64,000 bases of DNA, taken from assembly GCA_933228675.1 (NCBI GenBank), contig OW121741.1:115132694-115196693 (forward strand). Reading direction: 5' to 3'. This document shows positions 1 to 12,515 of this stretch, piece after piece. The notes below the pieces were generated by a model, which was given only the letters and a program-made list of their open reading frames with translations, ran no database searches and was not told where the DNA came from. Position 1 is the first letter of the stretch; each line of letters starts with the position of its first letter. Source of the DNA: Stomorhina lunata. Lineage: Eukaryota > Arthropoda > Insecta > Diptera > Rhiniidae. The translations under genes were made by a program, and so were the position numbers.

Positions 1-580
1 ATGAAATTTGGCACAGATCATTTTTTTGATAATATAAGCATGGCTATGGAAATTCGTCAAAATCGGTCCATTATTTATGGTACCTTCTATAGGTCCCACT
101 TCCCGCAATTGATATATTGACCACAAATATCAATATTTTTTCATGAAATTTAAAGCAAATACGGCTTATGTAAACTTAAATCTCTGTACAAAATTTTGTT
201 TAAATCAGTCCACATTTGATCATAGCTCCCATACAAACTCTTTAAAAACCCACTATTTAAATGAGACAAAAATCATTTAAACGTTCTTAAATCTAAAGAT
301 AATAAGAATTACAAAATTATTTTTTGCACAAATAATTTTTGTAACAACTGTAATCAATTTGCCAAATTTCGAGATAATCGGTCCACATTTGACCCTAGCT
401 CTCATATAAGTCCAAATGACGGAATAGCTTAAATATAAAAGTTTTGAGAAAATGTTTGTATGATGGCAAAATTTAACAAATATTTGTCTTTATACTGAAA
501 AAATAACAGCTTTGACCTTAGTGGTGAAGGGTATCGTATGGTCAGGCTTGACCGACTATAGCACTTTCTTACTTGTTTTG
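1..580 (-). mobile_element. Dispersed repeat family 'GGTGAAGGGTAT', copy A (cut by window start)
   Basis: Reverse-oriented copy of the family best seen at 12516-13225. Its outer end is at 541-580, the complement of the acaagtaagaaag start and the GTCGG-loop-CCGAC hairpin. The block TTTGGCACAGATCA at 9-22 and the word GGTACC near 80 match the internal part of the other copies. The other end lies before the window. No coding capacity is visible. I infer a non-autonomous dispersed element; I cannot name its class. Confidence 0.8.
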
Positions 581-2317
581 TTTAAACTTGTCCATAAAAT
601 TTTAAATTTGTATGAGTTTTATTTATCTTGATTTAAATTGTTATACCAATTTAAAACACTGTGTGAGGAAGTAAATATTATAACAGCATTTAAATTTAAT
701 TTAGGCACAAGTTTTACTTCTTTATGAAATTTTTTACTTATAATTAGTGTGAAAATTTACACAACGTAATTTTAGAGACTCACGAAACTAAATGATGGGA
801 TTTCGTTTTTTTTTTTTTTTTTTGTTTAAAACTAAAGTTGCTGTTTAATGTTGAAGTTTAACTTACGAACTGATGAAATAAAATAGTTAAAATGAACGTT
901 AAAGAAGTAAATTTTTCAAATAAAATTTACCTCTCAAAAAGACAAAAGAGTCTATAAATTTTTCTTTTTTAAACCAAATATTTTTCAGAGATAATGTCTA
1001 TTTTGATTATTATGATTTTTATACAGAAAATTTCTCTGCCAAAAAGAATAATTTTCTTTAAAAAATGTCTATCAAAGATATTAATTTTCTTTACAAAATT
1101 TATCTGTCAAAAAGTATAATTATTTGTTCTATAGAAAATATCTTTATCAAAAAAGGGGAGTTGAATTTTCTATCGATTTCTTTACAAAAAAGAGCAATAT
1201 CTCTGCAATAGTTCCTTTAAATAAAAAATTAAAACCAAATTTTTTCTAGTTTTCCATCCAAATTTCTTTGATTTGATTTCGTTTGATTATTGCAATATAC
1301 AAGAGCTCTTCAAAATATAATGGAGTATTTTCACTTCAAACGTCATTGAGTGAAAAAAAAAACAGTAAATGTAATAAAAATTTTAATAAAAATTGTAAAA
1401 AAGCGTAAAATAAAAATTTCATAAGATTCTAAAGTACAAGTTACTGTTAACAGTTTAGACGAATGTGTAAAATTTATAAAGCTTTTATTTGGAGCAAACG
1501 ATTTTTTTTCTATGACATCAAGTGGCAAGCGAATGACGGACAACTTTTTGCATATATGTTTGTATGTATATAATACACGAAAGTAAATTTTATATTTACA
1601 CTTGGATGAATTTTAAAAAGTTTTAAAAATTTAAGAGTTTAACACAACAGAGTTAAATATCGTAAATAAAATAATGTTAAATTTAATTTTAAATGACATT
1701 TTAAGTTAGTAAATAAGTTTTAGAGTGGTTTTAATTAAGGATCCAAAACAATATAAATTTTATGTCATATTTCCTTTTTGATTCCTGTTAAAAAAAACAA
1801 TATCCTTAACAAATCAGTAAATTGATAAACAATAAAAAACTGAATAGACTTTAAATCAATATTGACAGCTGACAGGTGAATTGAAATAGTAAAAAAAATT
1901 TGAGATAAAAGTAATTGATGAAAACACAAACTCAATAAACATTTATCTCTAGAATTTATAACTAGCAGGAAAAAATATTGTACAATATCTAGAATGATAA
2001 AAAGTAGACAAATCAATATGTATCAAAAAATATTTTTTTATGAACTTCTTCTTTTAATTTAGTACAATACTAAGTTTCTTTTATTATCATTTGGGAGGAC
2101 AAAAGCTAGTGTCAAAGTTTTTATCTTCGGATTTTTTTTTATAGTTTTGTTACCAAATTTCTAGATTTTCTTTTGTCTTTTAACAGTTGGAAAAAAATTT
2201 ATGATTTAAATTACTTTGTATGTTCTTTAACATCAATAAATTCTAAGTTTTTTTTTAAATTATAAATTACAGTACTCCACAAAATGAAGCTTTTTGTATT
2301 ACAATTGACCACCACTA
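581..2317. other. A+T-rich unique DNA without recognisable genes
   Basis: Holds a poly-T run (806-823), a degenerate repeat stretch (930-1170, separate entry) and short open frames on the minus strand (1343-1543, 1765-2016) that translate to low-complexity F/I/S-rich peptides. I see no splice-supported exon, RNA gene or promoter. Confidence 0.6.
930..1170. repeat. Degenerate minisatellite remnant
   Basis: The word TGYCAAAAAGWATAATT occurs twice, near 1037 and 1106, with weaker relatives (TCTCAAAAAGACAAAAG at ~932, TCTATCAAAGATATTAATTTTC at 1068). TTCTATAGAAAATATCTTTATCAAAA follows, close to the array template used elsewhere in the window. It may be an old, decayed array of the same superfamily. 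Confidence 0.35.
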
Positions 2318-2385
2318 TTTCTATGCGTTACATATATCAGCACAAACTTATAATAGCCTTTCCACCTATGGTGGTGAAGGTATAC
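2318..2385 (+). mobile_element. Dispersed family, right-end fragment (copy D)
   Basis: Only the last ~68 bp of the family is present: GCGTTACATA, CAGCACAAACTTATAAT, then CCTATGGTGGTGAAGG and TATA. It matches the right ends at 6886 and 13225. The body is missing, so this is a 5'-truncated or solo end. Confidence 0.75.
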
Positions 2386-4618
2386 AAATTCTTGTCATCT
2401 TTATGAAATTTTGTTCAAAATTTTTGTACCATATGAAATAAAAAGTACTTTATTGACTAAAAAATGCACAAAGGTTAAAAAAAGTATCCCATACCTTAGC
2501 GAATTTCATCAACTTTAGTTTAGGGTTCGTTACCTATGTTTTCCGTTTGTATCCACTTTTACCAAAAAACGCCTTAAAACTTCCAAAATAACAAAAAAAT
2601 CTGTCAAAACGCTCCCGATGCTCTTAAGTCTCTTTAAGTCTATGCCTTAAATCGTATTAAATCAATAAATATAAGTGTCGAAGTTAATTTCCTCTTAAAC
2701 AATGCACTTTAACTAATACAACAATTTATTTACTTTACTCAATAATTTGTATATTTATAGGGTTTACGTGCCTAATTCGTTTATTTCAATTTAACTTAAC
2801 TTCTTTAGATAGATAAGAGCCTTAATTTGGTAGATGCTTACAAAATAATAGCAAAAATTATTTTTCATTATTACATAAAATAACACCTGGCTTTAGTTAC
2901 TAAATATTGTATGTAATGTCAAAAATAAATTTACACATGTTTACCATTATTACATACTCTACTTCAACTTACACATACTCATTTGTATATGAGCATATTT
3001 AATCCAAAATACCTTCTACTATAGAATGCCGGAGTTACTCTAAGACTTTTGGATATTATCTATAAACTTCTTAGACATGTCTTTTGTATTCAAAATTTTT
3101 GGACTGTACTAAGGCTATATGCGGTAATAGTAACAAAGTAACTGCTTAAAGATAAATTCTCATCTTGAGGTGAGACTAAGGCATAGAAAAGACATGAAAA
3201 TATTTGTAACATAATTTTAGGGGTGTTACTATCATAAATTACTTCATTAACCAGAAATTTACAGAGAAACATACATATATGCTGGTATATCTAGAAGTAG
3301 TTTTAGTTAGACATCCTACAACAGGCTGACATTTACCACTAATGAATAACATCATTTGGAATAATATATATGAGATAACCATACTCTAAATATTGTTAGA
3401 TACTTATAATGTAGGTATATATTTTTGGAGTAATAGTAAAAAGTGAAATATGTGCTTACGGGTATTTTGTAGGAGTTTGTTGTATCATGAGATTTTCATA
3501 AAGTTTCATGTATTTTATTAGTAACACTGGCCAACAAGGGAAAATACTTTGAAATCTAACTATTTAATTTCGATGCATTAGGGTCCTCTTAGTACAAAAA
3601 CACCCAAAATTTAAAAATCTATGGATACGATTTATTTTTGTAAAATTACGGATTTTAACAGAGGTTGCTTGATTGATTTTATTATATCTTTGAAATGGTT
3701 TATCTAGATTCGTTGAAAGAACACCGGTGAATAGTCCACAAAAATTTCTTTAAGAATTCAAAAGACAATTTTTTCATATGGTCAACGGTTGTGGAGTTCA
3801 TCATATAAAAATGTTACAAAAAATTATTTTTTTTGCAAAATCAAAAAATTTTTATTTTTCATAAATTCATAAAAAAGTCGAATATTTCAAAAATTTACCA
3901 TTTTTATTTCACGGTCTTTAAGCTGTAAATATTATAGATAACCGAAAAATAGCTTTATTTCGTGAAAATACATGAATAAAAAAGTAAAAATTAGAAAACA
4001 TTTTTCATAGGAAAAATTAAAAAAATTAATAACGGCTAACAATACTAAAGTAAGTTAGAAACGACAAACCCGACAAGCTCGATTATTTGAAAACCTTTTA
4101 TACTGAAGTCACCGAGAGCTAGAGTCCAATGTAGAATTTCGGACATTGTTTGATCGATGCTTAAAAAAACTTTCTTTAAATTCTTAAGCGTTTTTGAAAT
4201 TTCCTGGTATTTGAGAGAGTTTTCAGAGTTAGTCTCTTATAAGAGGTTTGGTACCGAAAAACTAATCCGATTTGGGATCTATATGGTTATTCTAATTAGA
4301 AGGAAAGTGTGCCTAATATTAATAAACTTTCGACTTAAGAACATGTTTATAAGTCGATCGATATACTAAAATGTGGGTATCAGACTAATATTTTTAAGTT
4401 TATCAAACATTAGCACAAATAAAATGTAGACTTTTGAACTAAAACGTAATAATTCCATCATAAGTGATTTTGAGAATAATAAGTGCTTGAAGTCATAAGC
4501 AGAGGTCGACACAAAGAAAACAGAACAAAAAAAAATCGTCGGCAGAGTTGCCGTTTTTTATACATTAACTAAAATAGGTATTTTTTTGTAAAGTTTTCTA
4601 CTCCATTTTTTAAATATT
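2386..4618. other. A+T-rich unique DNA
   Basis: No gene recognised. The part around 3520-4060 contains ACACTGGCCAACAAGGG and a moderately complex stretch that may be an old transposon relic, but no partner end was found. Short frames (3090-3272 minus, 4157-4369 plus) lack splice or promoter support and are probably chance. Confidence 0.5.
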
Positions 4619-5375
4619 TTTATCAAAAATTTTTCTATACAAAATTTTTCTATAGAAAATTTGTTTTATCAAACATTTTTCTGTATAAAATTTTTTTATC
4701 AAAAATTTTTCAATAGAAAATTTGTTTTATCAAAAATTTTTCTGAAGAATTTTTTTTATCAAAAATTTTTCTATAGAAATTTTTTTATCCAAAATTTTTT
4801 AACAGAAAATTTTTTTATCAAAAAATTTTCTGTAGATAATTTTTTTTATCAATAATTTTTCTTTAGAAATTTTTTTTATCAAAAAATTTCCTGTAGAAAA
4901 TTTTTTTAACAATAATTTCTCTAAAGAAAATTTTTTTATCAAAAATTTTTTTATAGAATTTTCTTTTTATCAAAAATTGTTCTATAGAAATTTTTTTATT
5001 AATACAAAAATTTTTTATTCAAAATTTTTTAATAGAAAATTTCTTCATCACAAAATTTTCTACAGAACATTTTTTTATCAAAAATTTTTTAGAACATTTT
5101 TCTAGAGAAAAATATTTCTATCGAAATTTTTCCATTGGAAAAATATTTTTATCGAAAATGTTTCTTTACAAAAAGATTTTTATGAAAAATTTTTCTATAG
5201 AAACATTTTTTTTGAGAAAATTTTTTGATAGCATTTTTTTGAATATTTTAACAGATAAATATTTTTATCGAAAAATTTTCTATAAAAAAAAGTTTTTATC
5301 AAAAAATTAAAAAAAAATATTTTTATCAACATTTTTTTATAAAAAAAAAATTTTTTATCGAAAATATCTTTAAAA
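4619..5375 (+). repeat. Minisatellite array 1 (~30 bp monomer)
   Basis: About 25 diverged units built from TTTTTCTATAGAAAA followed by TTTTTTTATCAAAAA. Units vary in length (28-31 bp) and sequence, most heavily after 5080, so the array is old or poorly homogenised. It reads in the same sense as the array at 44286-46020, whose CATCAAAAATTTC half is close to the ATCAAAAATTTTT half here. An in-frame F/K/N-rich open frame at 4661-4855 is a by-product of the ~30 bp period. Confidence 0.9.
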
Positions 5376-6038
5376 AAGAAATATAAAGATCTAAAATTGT
5401 TTAAAATAAGGTTTTATTTCTTAAAATTGAATTTTATGCGAAAAATATTCCCAATTCGGTTACATTTATATTAAACAATGTTTGCAAAAATTATAGTGTC
5501 GTGGCAACAATGTTCGAGCTTATATTTCTTTGTTCTCTCGAACCATGTAGCAATAAAATGCTACAAATTAGATTTTGATTTTGTTTCTCGTGTATTTTGG
5601 TTTTGTATTTGCTTTAACAAAGCGGCACCACCGACTCTTTTAACATGCAAATTCCAACTGAACTCTTTTAATACTCATTTTCTCTTAATTATTAATGATC
5701 GTGATGTTAACGAAAATTAGAAAAAGTCTTTGGCTTCTGGTGGTATGGGCTGCCTACGGCTGGACATCACAAACAAAAATCATGTCTTACCAAAGCAGGT
5801 TGGTAAGGTGGAGTCTGTATCTCTGTCAATTAAAAAATCTCTCAATTACAAATCTACATTTGGGTAAGAAGACTTTTTTGTTAAAAATTCAACTTTTGTA
5901 AAATTTGTTACGTTTTGGTGTGATCGATTGTTCTTAAAGCCTTTTTGATTTCTTTTTTTGCGTTTTCATTTAATGTAACTATAGAGTATAAAATCTAGAC
6001 TAAAATCGCATCATTAACTCAATTTCATAAAAAAAAAA
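5376..6038. other. Spacer with two adjacent hairpins
   Basis: More complex sequence than its surroundings. At 5512-5543, GTTCGAG pairs with CTCGAAC across an 18-nt loop. Immediately after, TGTAGCA (5546-5552) pairs with TGCTACA (5559-5565). Two overlapping plus-strand open frames (5478-5720, 5695-5901) cover the region, but their products are unlike each other and match nothing I know. I do not call a gene. Confidence 0.4.
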
Positions 6039-6886
6039 CAAGTACGAAAGTGCTAAATTCGATCAATCCCGACCATACGATACCCTTCACCACTAAGGTC
6101 AAAGGTGTTCTTTTTCCTGTATAAAGGAAAATATTTGCTAAATTTTGCCATCATACAAACATTTTCTCAAAACTTATATATTTAAGCTATTTCCGTCATT
6201 TGGACTTATATGTGGACCGATTTTCTCGAAATTTGGCAAATTGATCACAATTGTTACAAATTATGTATGCAAAAAATAAACATAAAATTCCCATTATCTT
6301 CAGATTTATGAGCGTTTAAGTGATTTTTGTCTCATTTAGTGCGTTTTGACGAAGAGTTTGTATGGCAGCTATGGTCAAACGTGGACCGATTTCAACGAAA
6401 TTACAGTACAGTGATTTCAGTTTACATAAGCAGTATTTATTTAAAATTTCATGAAAAAATATTGATATTTGTGGCCAGTATATCAATTTCGGGAAGTTGG
6501 ACATATGGGGGGTACCATAAATAATGGACCGATTTTGATGAATTTCAATAACTATGGCCCCACTATCAAAAAGGCCATCTGATCCACTGGGAGTCAAGGA
6601 TAGCAAAAGCCATAAATAATGGACCGATTTAAAAAAAGGGATCTGTGGCAAATTTCATCAAATTATCTGTAGAATTGCTACCTGTACTTCGATTAAATGG
6701 TTTAAATGGGGGTCCAGCCAGCCAGCCAGACGGACGGAAGGGCTGACATCGGTCAATCGACTCAGAAAAGTGATTCTAAGGCTATTGGTATACTAAAAGG
6801 TGGGTCTAAGACAAATATTTCTATTCGTTACATACATCAGCATAAACTTATAATACCATTTCGACCTATGGTGGTGAAGGGTATAA
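6039..6886 (+). mobile_element. Dispersed family, near full-length copy B
   Basis: Starts with acaagtacgaaag and the GATACCCTTCACCAC end (6078-6092) and ends with GTGGTGAAGGGTATAA near 6871-6886. Internal landmarks are in the same order as copy C: GTGGACCGATTTTCTCGAAA, the ATTTATGG/GGACCGATTTTGATGAA block, GACGGACGG, CGACTCAGAAA, then ATACTAAAAGG. It carries a ~40 bp extra segment at about 6575-6615 (AGGCCATCTGATCCACTGGG) that copy C lacks and that recurs at 30645-30667. Open frames of 65-111 codons inside it (6316-6651 and others) are repeat shadows. Confidence 0.85.
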
Positions 6887-8841
6887 TGAAGTTGTTATGT
6901 TCTAATGCGAACGTCTACGTCTTCTTTTTAAATTTCATTTTCTCTGCACAATTTGCCTTTAAAATTTAGAATTTTCCAACCAACAATTGTATAAAAATGT
7001 TCAAAATTACAAATCATTTTAGTAGCAAAACACTCTTAGCAATTAAATAATTTTAATATTAAAAAACAATTAAGTTAATTGCATAATAATATTCTATAGC
7101 TTTAAGCACTCAACAATATATTAAATTACACTATTAATAAAAAAACACAATAAATAATTTTGCAAATATCAGAAACAGGTGGTTAAAAACTTTTGATCTG
7201 TTACCACACAAAACTCTTTAAAGTGTTCGTTTTCCTCAATTCAAGTCATCAAAATTCAACAAAAAAAAAAAAAACGTTTGCAAAAAGTTTCAATTACCAT
7301 ATTAATAATGACATAAAGTATATATATACAGACATACAATATTTTAATTTATAATAATAATGACACAAGTGCATTACTTTTGTGGTAGTAAATAAAGTAA
7401 AATAAATAGTAATGGAAATAAAATAGTAATGAAAACCACTAAACTAAATATTTAAATGGGACTAATATTTATTGTTGTTTTAAAGGTATTTGAAGCTGTA
7501 TTAGATTTTTACCACAAAACCAAAAATATAATAGAGAAAAAAGATTGTATATGGATTAGAAAACCAATACAACCATTTATGAACTCTACTACTACTTTTT
7601 TGTATTGTAGGTAATAAATTTATAGTGACTGACACTGGATTTAAGTTAATATTGACATACATAATAAAAATTAACGAGAATCTTTAGTTTTATTGCGACG
7701 ATACATTGTTTGTAGTTAGTTTCTATTAATAAATATTTTCTATTTTAATATTTGCTTTGTATAACCCCAAACAAAAATAGACAAAGAAAAGCCAACATTT
7801 ACCAATATGATATTTATAGTCATGTTGATACAAAAATAAATAGACAAAACATAAATACACCCATACATATGTATATACCTCCATATGCATGAACTTATGT
7901 ATGTGTATAAAAACATTTATGGTTTTCATGTGTCATAGACATGGCTTAAAACAATACCAAACAAAACGGAAAAAAAAACATATAAAGTAAATACTGGCTT
8001 TTTGGATGCATTTTCATGTCACTTCTCATAGAAAAGTGAATGCGGTTAAGAGCCGTATAAAGAAAAAACCCCAAACTGGTTTAACTGGTATGGGTGGGTA
8101 AACACCAACGATAGACAGACAGACAACTACCACACATACATATAAATGTATCTATTATAAAAGTTGATGACTAGATACAAATAATAGAGTACGTACGTGA
8201 TCATAGCTATTTGTATTTGTATCTATGACTACGTTTTCTGTTGCTTTGTCTGTCTGAACGTCATGTCAGTCATAACTTTTTTTTTCTCAGTTTTTGTACT
8301 TTTCTTGATACTAACTCTTGATAGTCGACTTAATTTTGAGTTGCACACAAAAAAAAAACTTAATTTAATTAATACTTTGCAATAAAGCAAATTAAAGTAA
8401 TTTCTTCTCTATTGAAATCTAAAATCTTAGATTAAATTATTTATTAAAACAAAATAAAAATTTTTTATGAAAGGAAATTTTTAAATATTCGAATTGTTGT
8501 AAAGGGTCTTCCAACGAGGACTTCAAAAGTTTGATTGCTGACAGAGGTCATGAAATTTTCATCTATAAAATTAGTTCAAGTTTATTTAAGCTGTTTTGCT
8601 TAATACTCATGGATAGGTTAAGCATTCAATAACAATTGCATGTATTAAAATTCTTTATGAAAACAAGGTGGTCAGTTGGAACTGCGAACACGCGAAAAAT
8701 CATCTTAAGTGATAAGACCAATTTGTGAAAGATCAATACAAATTATAGAATTTGGGAAGATACAATTTGACATGAGATCCAAGTATTCCGCTCGTTGACG
8801 GTATTGATTATGGGATAGTAGTTGGTTGAAAACAATGTTAG
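6887..8841. other. A+T-rich unique DNA
   Basis: Includes the TA-rich tract at 7318-7330 and GACAGACAGACA at 8112-8123. Short frames at 7726-7929 (minus) and 8197-8385 (plus) are Y/F/I-rich and unsupported. Nothing recognisable. Confidence 0.55.
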
Positions 8842-8844
8842 TTA

Positions 8845-9455
8845 AGGTACGGTCAGACTCATTAAACATTTAAATCAAATATTTTGAGTAAAATCTCGTC
8901 AAAACAATATAATAAAAAATTTGTGGTCACACTTGCACATTTATTTGACGATTTTTATTTGATAAAATACAGAAAAAATACGTTCAAAGTATAAACAAAA
9001 AAACAAGTTTTATTTATGGAGATTAAATATTTTGCCAAAAAATATTTGATCAAATTTTATCAAAACAAAATTGTGTATCTAGCAATTTGTTTCTCATATT
9101 TGATGTTGTTGTTTCTCAAATCTGATGTTGTTGTTTCTCAAATTTGATGTTGTTTCTCAAATTTGATGTTGTTGTTTCTCTTTGAATAGTTAACAATACA
9201 CATGCTCAGCTGTTATTTGCCCCTGTTTGATGTAAGAAAAATTTTGTAAGATTAAATAATTATTTGATCAAAATTTAATAAAATATTTGCTCTTGTGTGG
9301 TCACATTAGGAAAATTTTTATTTGCTGGCAAATAATTTTGTTTTCTTCAAATCAACATGTTTCTTGTTTGAACCTCAAAAATATTTTGTGGTCAGACTAC
9401 GAGGACCATATATTTGATAATTTCGATTAAATGTTTAATCAATGTGACCGTACCT
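8845..9455. mobile_element. MITE-1, 611 bp, TTA target-site duplication
   Basis: Inverted ends of ~36 bp. The left begins AGGTACGGTCAGACTC followed by ATTAAACATTTAA; the complement of the right begins AGGTACGGTCACATTG followed by ATTAAACATTTAA. Both sides are flanked by TTA (8842-8844 and 9456-9458). Sub-terminal GTGGTCACA words recur (near 8929 and 9297, with GTGGTCAGA at 9389). No transposase frame. A 3-bp TTA duplication is typical of PIF/Harbinger-type elements, so that class is my inference. Confidence 0.8.
9089..9180. repeat. 22-bp minisatellite inside MITE-1
   Basis: Four units of GTTTCTCAAATTTGATGTTG plus TT; the third unit is 3 bp shorter. It lies wholly within MITE-1 and shows that tandem expansion has occurred inside a mobile element here. 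Confidence 0.85.
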
Positions 9456-9458
9456 TTA

Positions 9459-9700
9459 GGCAATTAATGTCAAAGGGAAAAGCAATATTCTAGGTCCTAG
9501 AATCTAGGATTACAATTTTTTCAAAAATTATGCGATATTAAACATTTAATTAAAATGTCTTACAAAAGTGTATTACAGTAGAATCCCAATTTATTGCAAT
9601 TACACAGCCAAATATGAAAAATGGTGCCTTAAAATGTTTATAGGGGTCCAATTAATTTTATTCACTTTTTTTGATCAGCTCTAGATTACGATGTATATAC

Positions 9701-9782
<82 letters not shown>

Positions 9783-10857
9783 CTAAAAATAACACAGTTA
9801 CACGATTTTAAGTAACATTACTAAAGGCCAGTTTAACCCACGTTGTGAAAAGAAAAAAAAAACAAGCATAGCTACAATATTACCTTCATGCTGTCCTAAC
9901 ATAATATTTGCTCCACTCAGTAGTTTTGGAGATATAGCCGAATATATGACGAAAAAATATTATTTAAAAATTTTGTTTGTTTTTAAAAAATATTTCCGTA
10001 TATGACTTAAGAAAAATAATGGAATATGTTGTCTTCTCCATTTTTTTTTATGAATTTTTGCAAAATAAAATAATGTATAAAAAAATTCTTAGATCCAAAG
10101 TTGAGCGATATCTCTTAAGCTATTTCATAAAAACAAAAAAAAAAAAAAAATTGAATGCATCATATAGATAATATTGTATCAAAAAAAAAATTGGCCTTTT
10201 TTTAGGCCTTAATCATTAGTTATTTTGTAATTATATCTTATTTGCGAGACAAAATAAATAAGAATTATAAGGTCTTTACAAAATATCAACATAAACCGAA
10301 GATCATCGTCTGTGTTTTAAATTACAATGGACATCTGGACAATCTGGACACAAAAGATATGTGGTTTTAACAAAACATCGTACCGCAATGCATACTAAGC
10401 GCAATTTGACCACTTTTTTTTTTGAAGAGGTTTTTTAAATCGCTAGATATGCTAATACAGCCATGCTATTAGTTCAAATCGCTTTAACAATTTTAAAGAA
10501 GTTTTGTGACTCGTATAGACTTACAATATTTGTTATCTAAACTATTTGTAGACGTTCGCACCAAAACGTAATAATTCCAGTTTTTGAACACATATTAATA
10601 AAATAGAAAGTCAGACTATAGTCTTATAGATAGAATATCACATATCTTAACAAATTTGTATTAAAAATATGTTTTTTCGATTCACACAAAATTATTTGTG
10701 ATGTAATTAAAAAATTTTGATGTGAACATCTACATTTGACTTTTATGAGAGGTATCAAAACACTTAAAATTGTATAATTTCTTAAATTACAAAAAGTGAT
10801 CTGTAAGACTTGGTGCCTATAAATAACAAATCTAGGTAGAACAAACTAAGATTGAAA
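9459..10857. other. A+T-rich unique DNA with a TA microsatellite
   Basis: Contains the dinucleotide tract at 9699-9768 (separate entry) and otherwise no recognisable feature. The 64-codon plus-strand frame at 9977-10171 ends in a poly-A/K tract and is not supported. Confidence 0.5.
9699..9782. repeat. (AT)n microsatellite plus poly-T
   Basis: About 70 bp of AT dinucleotides with two TACAT interruptions near the left end, followed directly by about 14 T. Confidence 0.95.
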
Positions 10858-10916
10858 GTATAATGCTAAATGCGGTCAATTTCAAACCTACCCTATATCA
10901 CTGAGGTCAAGGTAAA
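10858..10916 (+). mobile_element. Dispersed family, diverged left-end fragment (copy H)
   Basis: ATGCTAAATGCGGTCAA, then TACCCTATATCACTGAGG and TCAAGG, aligns with the left end of copies B and C (TGCTA..CGGTCAA, ATACCCTTCACCACTAAGG, TCAA). It is considerably diverged and the rest of the element is absent. Confidence 0.4.
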
Positions 10917-11726
10917 TCAATTGCCAACAGTAACTTTAAAATCGGGTGGGCCATCTACCTTTCTTTAAATTTGACTTTAAATTTCTGAAAAACAGTACAA
11001 GGTACATAAATAATTTTTGCAGTTATAGTTTATTTTATTCTTTATATAAAACAATTGCAAAGTTTAACAAATGAAACCCAATTGACAATTTATTTTTATT
11101 ATATTATTTTATTTTTTTTTCTATATAAAATTCTTGCATTCGTTTATGAATTTGCGCTAATTTTTATTTTTGAAATTTTAAAGAGAATATATAGGACTAT
11201 ATAACTGCATTTCAGAAAGTTCCAAAATCGGCTTGACTTTTTTGTAATTTATTCGAAAACACAAAAATTTTAGTTTTAAATTATCCTAAAAACCCAATTT
11301 TTTCGTAAAAAAGTAAAATTTTTTTTTCGATCAGCGAAAAATATTTTAATTTGGAAATTTCTCATTATTAAACGTTTTAAGTTATTAAAAAAGGGTTTTC
11401 AATCTTTTACTTCCAGAACTGTTGGCTATATGTTAGTATTTTTTAAAAATTATTTGTTTAATATCGAATACACAATGGGCCAAAAACTACAGAAAGTTGA
11501 AGAGATTTTTTTTATTTTTGAAATGAAATAACTTAAAACCCATAAGAGTTATTACAGTAAAGTTAGCATGTTTTTTCATTGCTTCCTCATTCCAAAATGT
11601 AAACACTCAATCACATTGAAAGTTAATTAATAGAGCTTCACGGTCCAAAAGCTTCTTCTGCGGTGGTCCACTTCGACGCCGAATGATTCATCCTGTGTAA
11701 ATACAGGGTAACCATAAATCCAAAAT
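10917..11726. other. A+T-rich unique DNA
   Basis: Contains a lone CACAATGGGCCA at 11473, resembling the ends at 38144 and 53106 but with no partner nearby. No gene recognised. Confidence 0.45.
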
Positions 11727-11729
11727 TTA

Positions 11730-11951
11730 CGGTCATGTTCTGCAAATCACTTCCACATGATTTTGAAATCACATAAATTTTCTAAGTCGAATTATTCATT
11801 GTTCATAAATTATTTTGACACTTTTATAACTCAGTGCACTTAAGATGAATAAGGTCTAGATGGTTATTGATAAATGCTCTAAAAATTTCAACAATTATAG
11901 AATTTCATGTGATTTCAAAATTATGTGGAAGAGATTTGCAGAACATGCCCG
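11730..11951. mobile_element. MITE-2, 222 bp, long inverted ends
   Basis: Inverted ends of ~50 bp, ~90% matched. The left runs CGGTCATGTTCTGCAAATCA then CTTCCACATGATTTTGAAAT; the complement of the right runs CGGGCATGTTCTGCAAATCT then CTTCCACATAATTTTGAAAT. Direct TTA lies on each side (11727-11729, 11952-11954). The element is short enough to be almost a hairpin with a ~120 bp loop. Class inferred as PIF/Harbinger-like from the TTA duplication only. Confidence 0.8.
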
Positions 11952-11954
11952 TTA

Positions 11955-12515
11955 AAAAGCCTGGGTCCTAGTTAACAATTCTTGCGTACATACTGATGCA
12001 ATTAGACTTTCAGTTTAGAAGATACATTTTTATAACCAATTTTTTCTTTCAAACTACTCTGCATCGTTTGGCTTTTTTCTGTGGGGCTCCATTAAATACA
12101 AGTGTTATGCCAGTTAAGCCAGAGACAATTGAAGGCTAACATTCGTAATTGCAATATTCAACCCGTTTTTGTATTATAGCTTTTTTAAATTTAAACCATT
12201 TTGGTACTTTTTATAAAAAAATATATGTATGCTTCTATTGATTGGTTACTAAGGGGATAAAAAATATATTTTTGTACTGCTACTGTAACTTTTTATAGCT
12301 GGAATTCAATTATAAAAAACGTATCTAAATTCCGTTTGGTACTTTTTAAAAAATTTGGCCCTTTTAATACTTTTAGAAAATTTGGCAATTTTGGTACTTT
12401 TTAAAAACAGTCAGTTTAGAAGCAGGAGATAAAATGCGTTTATATTACTTATAAAAAAAACTGGCACGTTTTTGGTAAATTTTTTTATCGATAGTCATGC
12501 AGAAAGGTATTAAAA
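11955..12515. other. Spacer with repeated TTTGGTACTTTTT word
   Basis: TTTTGGTACTTTTTAAAAAA-like words recur near 12199, 12339 and 12389, and again outside at 13876. It looks like a loose degenerate repeat. No gene. Confidence 0.4.

Noticed and set aside
4661..4855. Open frame encoding periodic F/K/N-rich peptide (also 22672-22954, 25262-25465, 33382-33833, 38757-39379, 39588-39788)
   Set aside because: These translate minisatellite units. Frame length follows array period and purity, unit length varies between neighbours, and no start, splice or promoter context exists.
6316..6651. 111-codon minus-strand frame, longest-looking product around 6 kb
   Set aside because: Lies entirely inside dispersed copy B, and the equivalent segments of copies A and C carry stops and indels.
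10470..10495. AGTTCAAATCGC resembling a tRNA T-loop/B box
   Set aside because: No A box, no acceptor stem and no cloverleaf around it.
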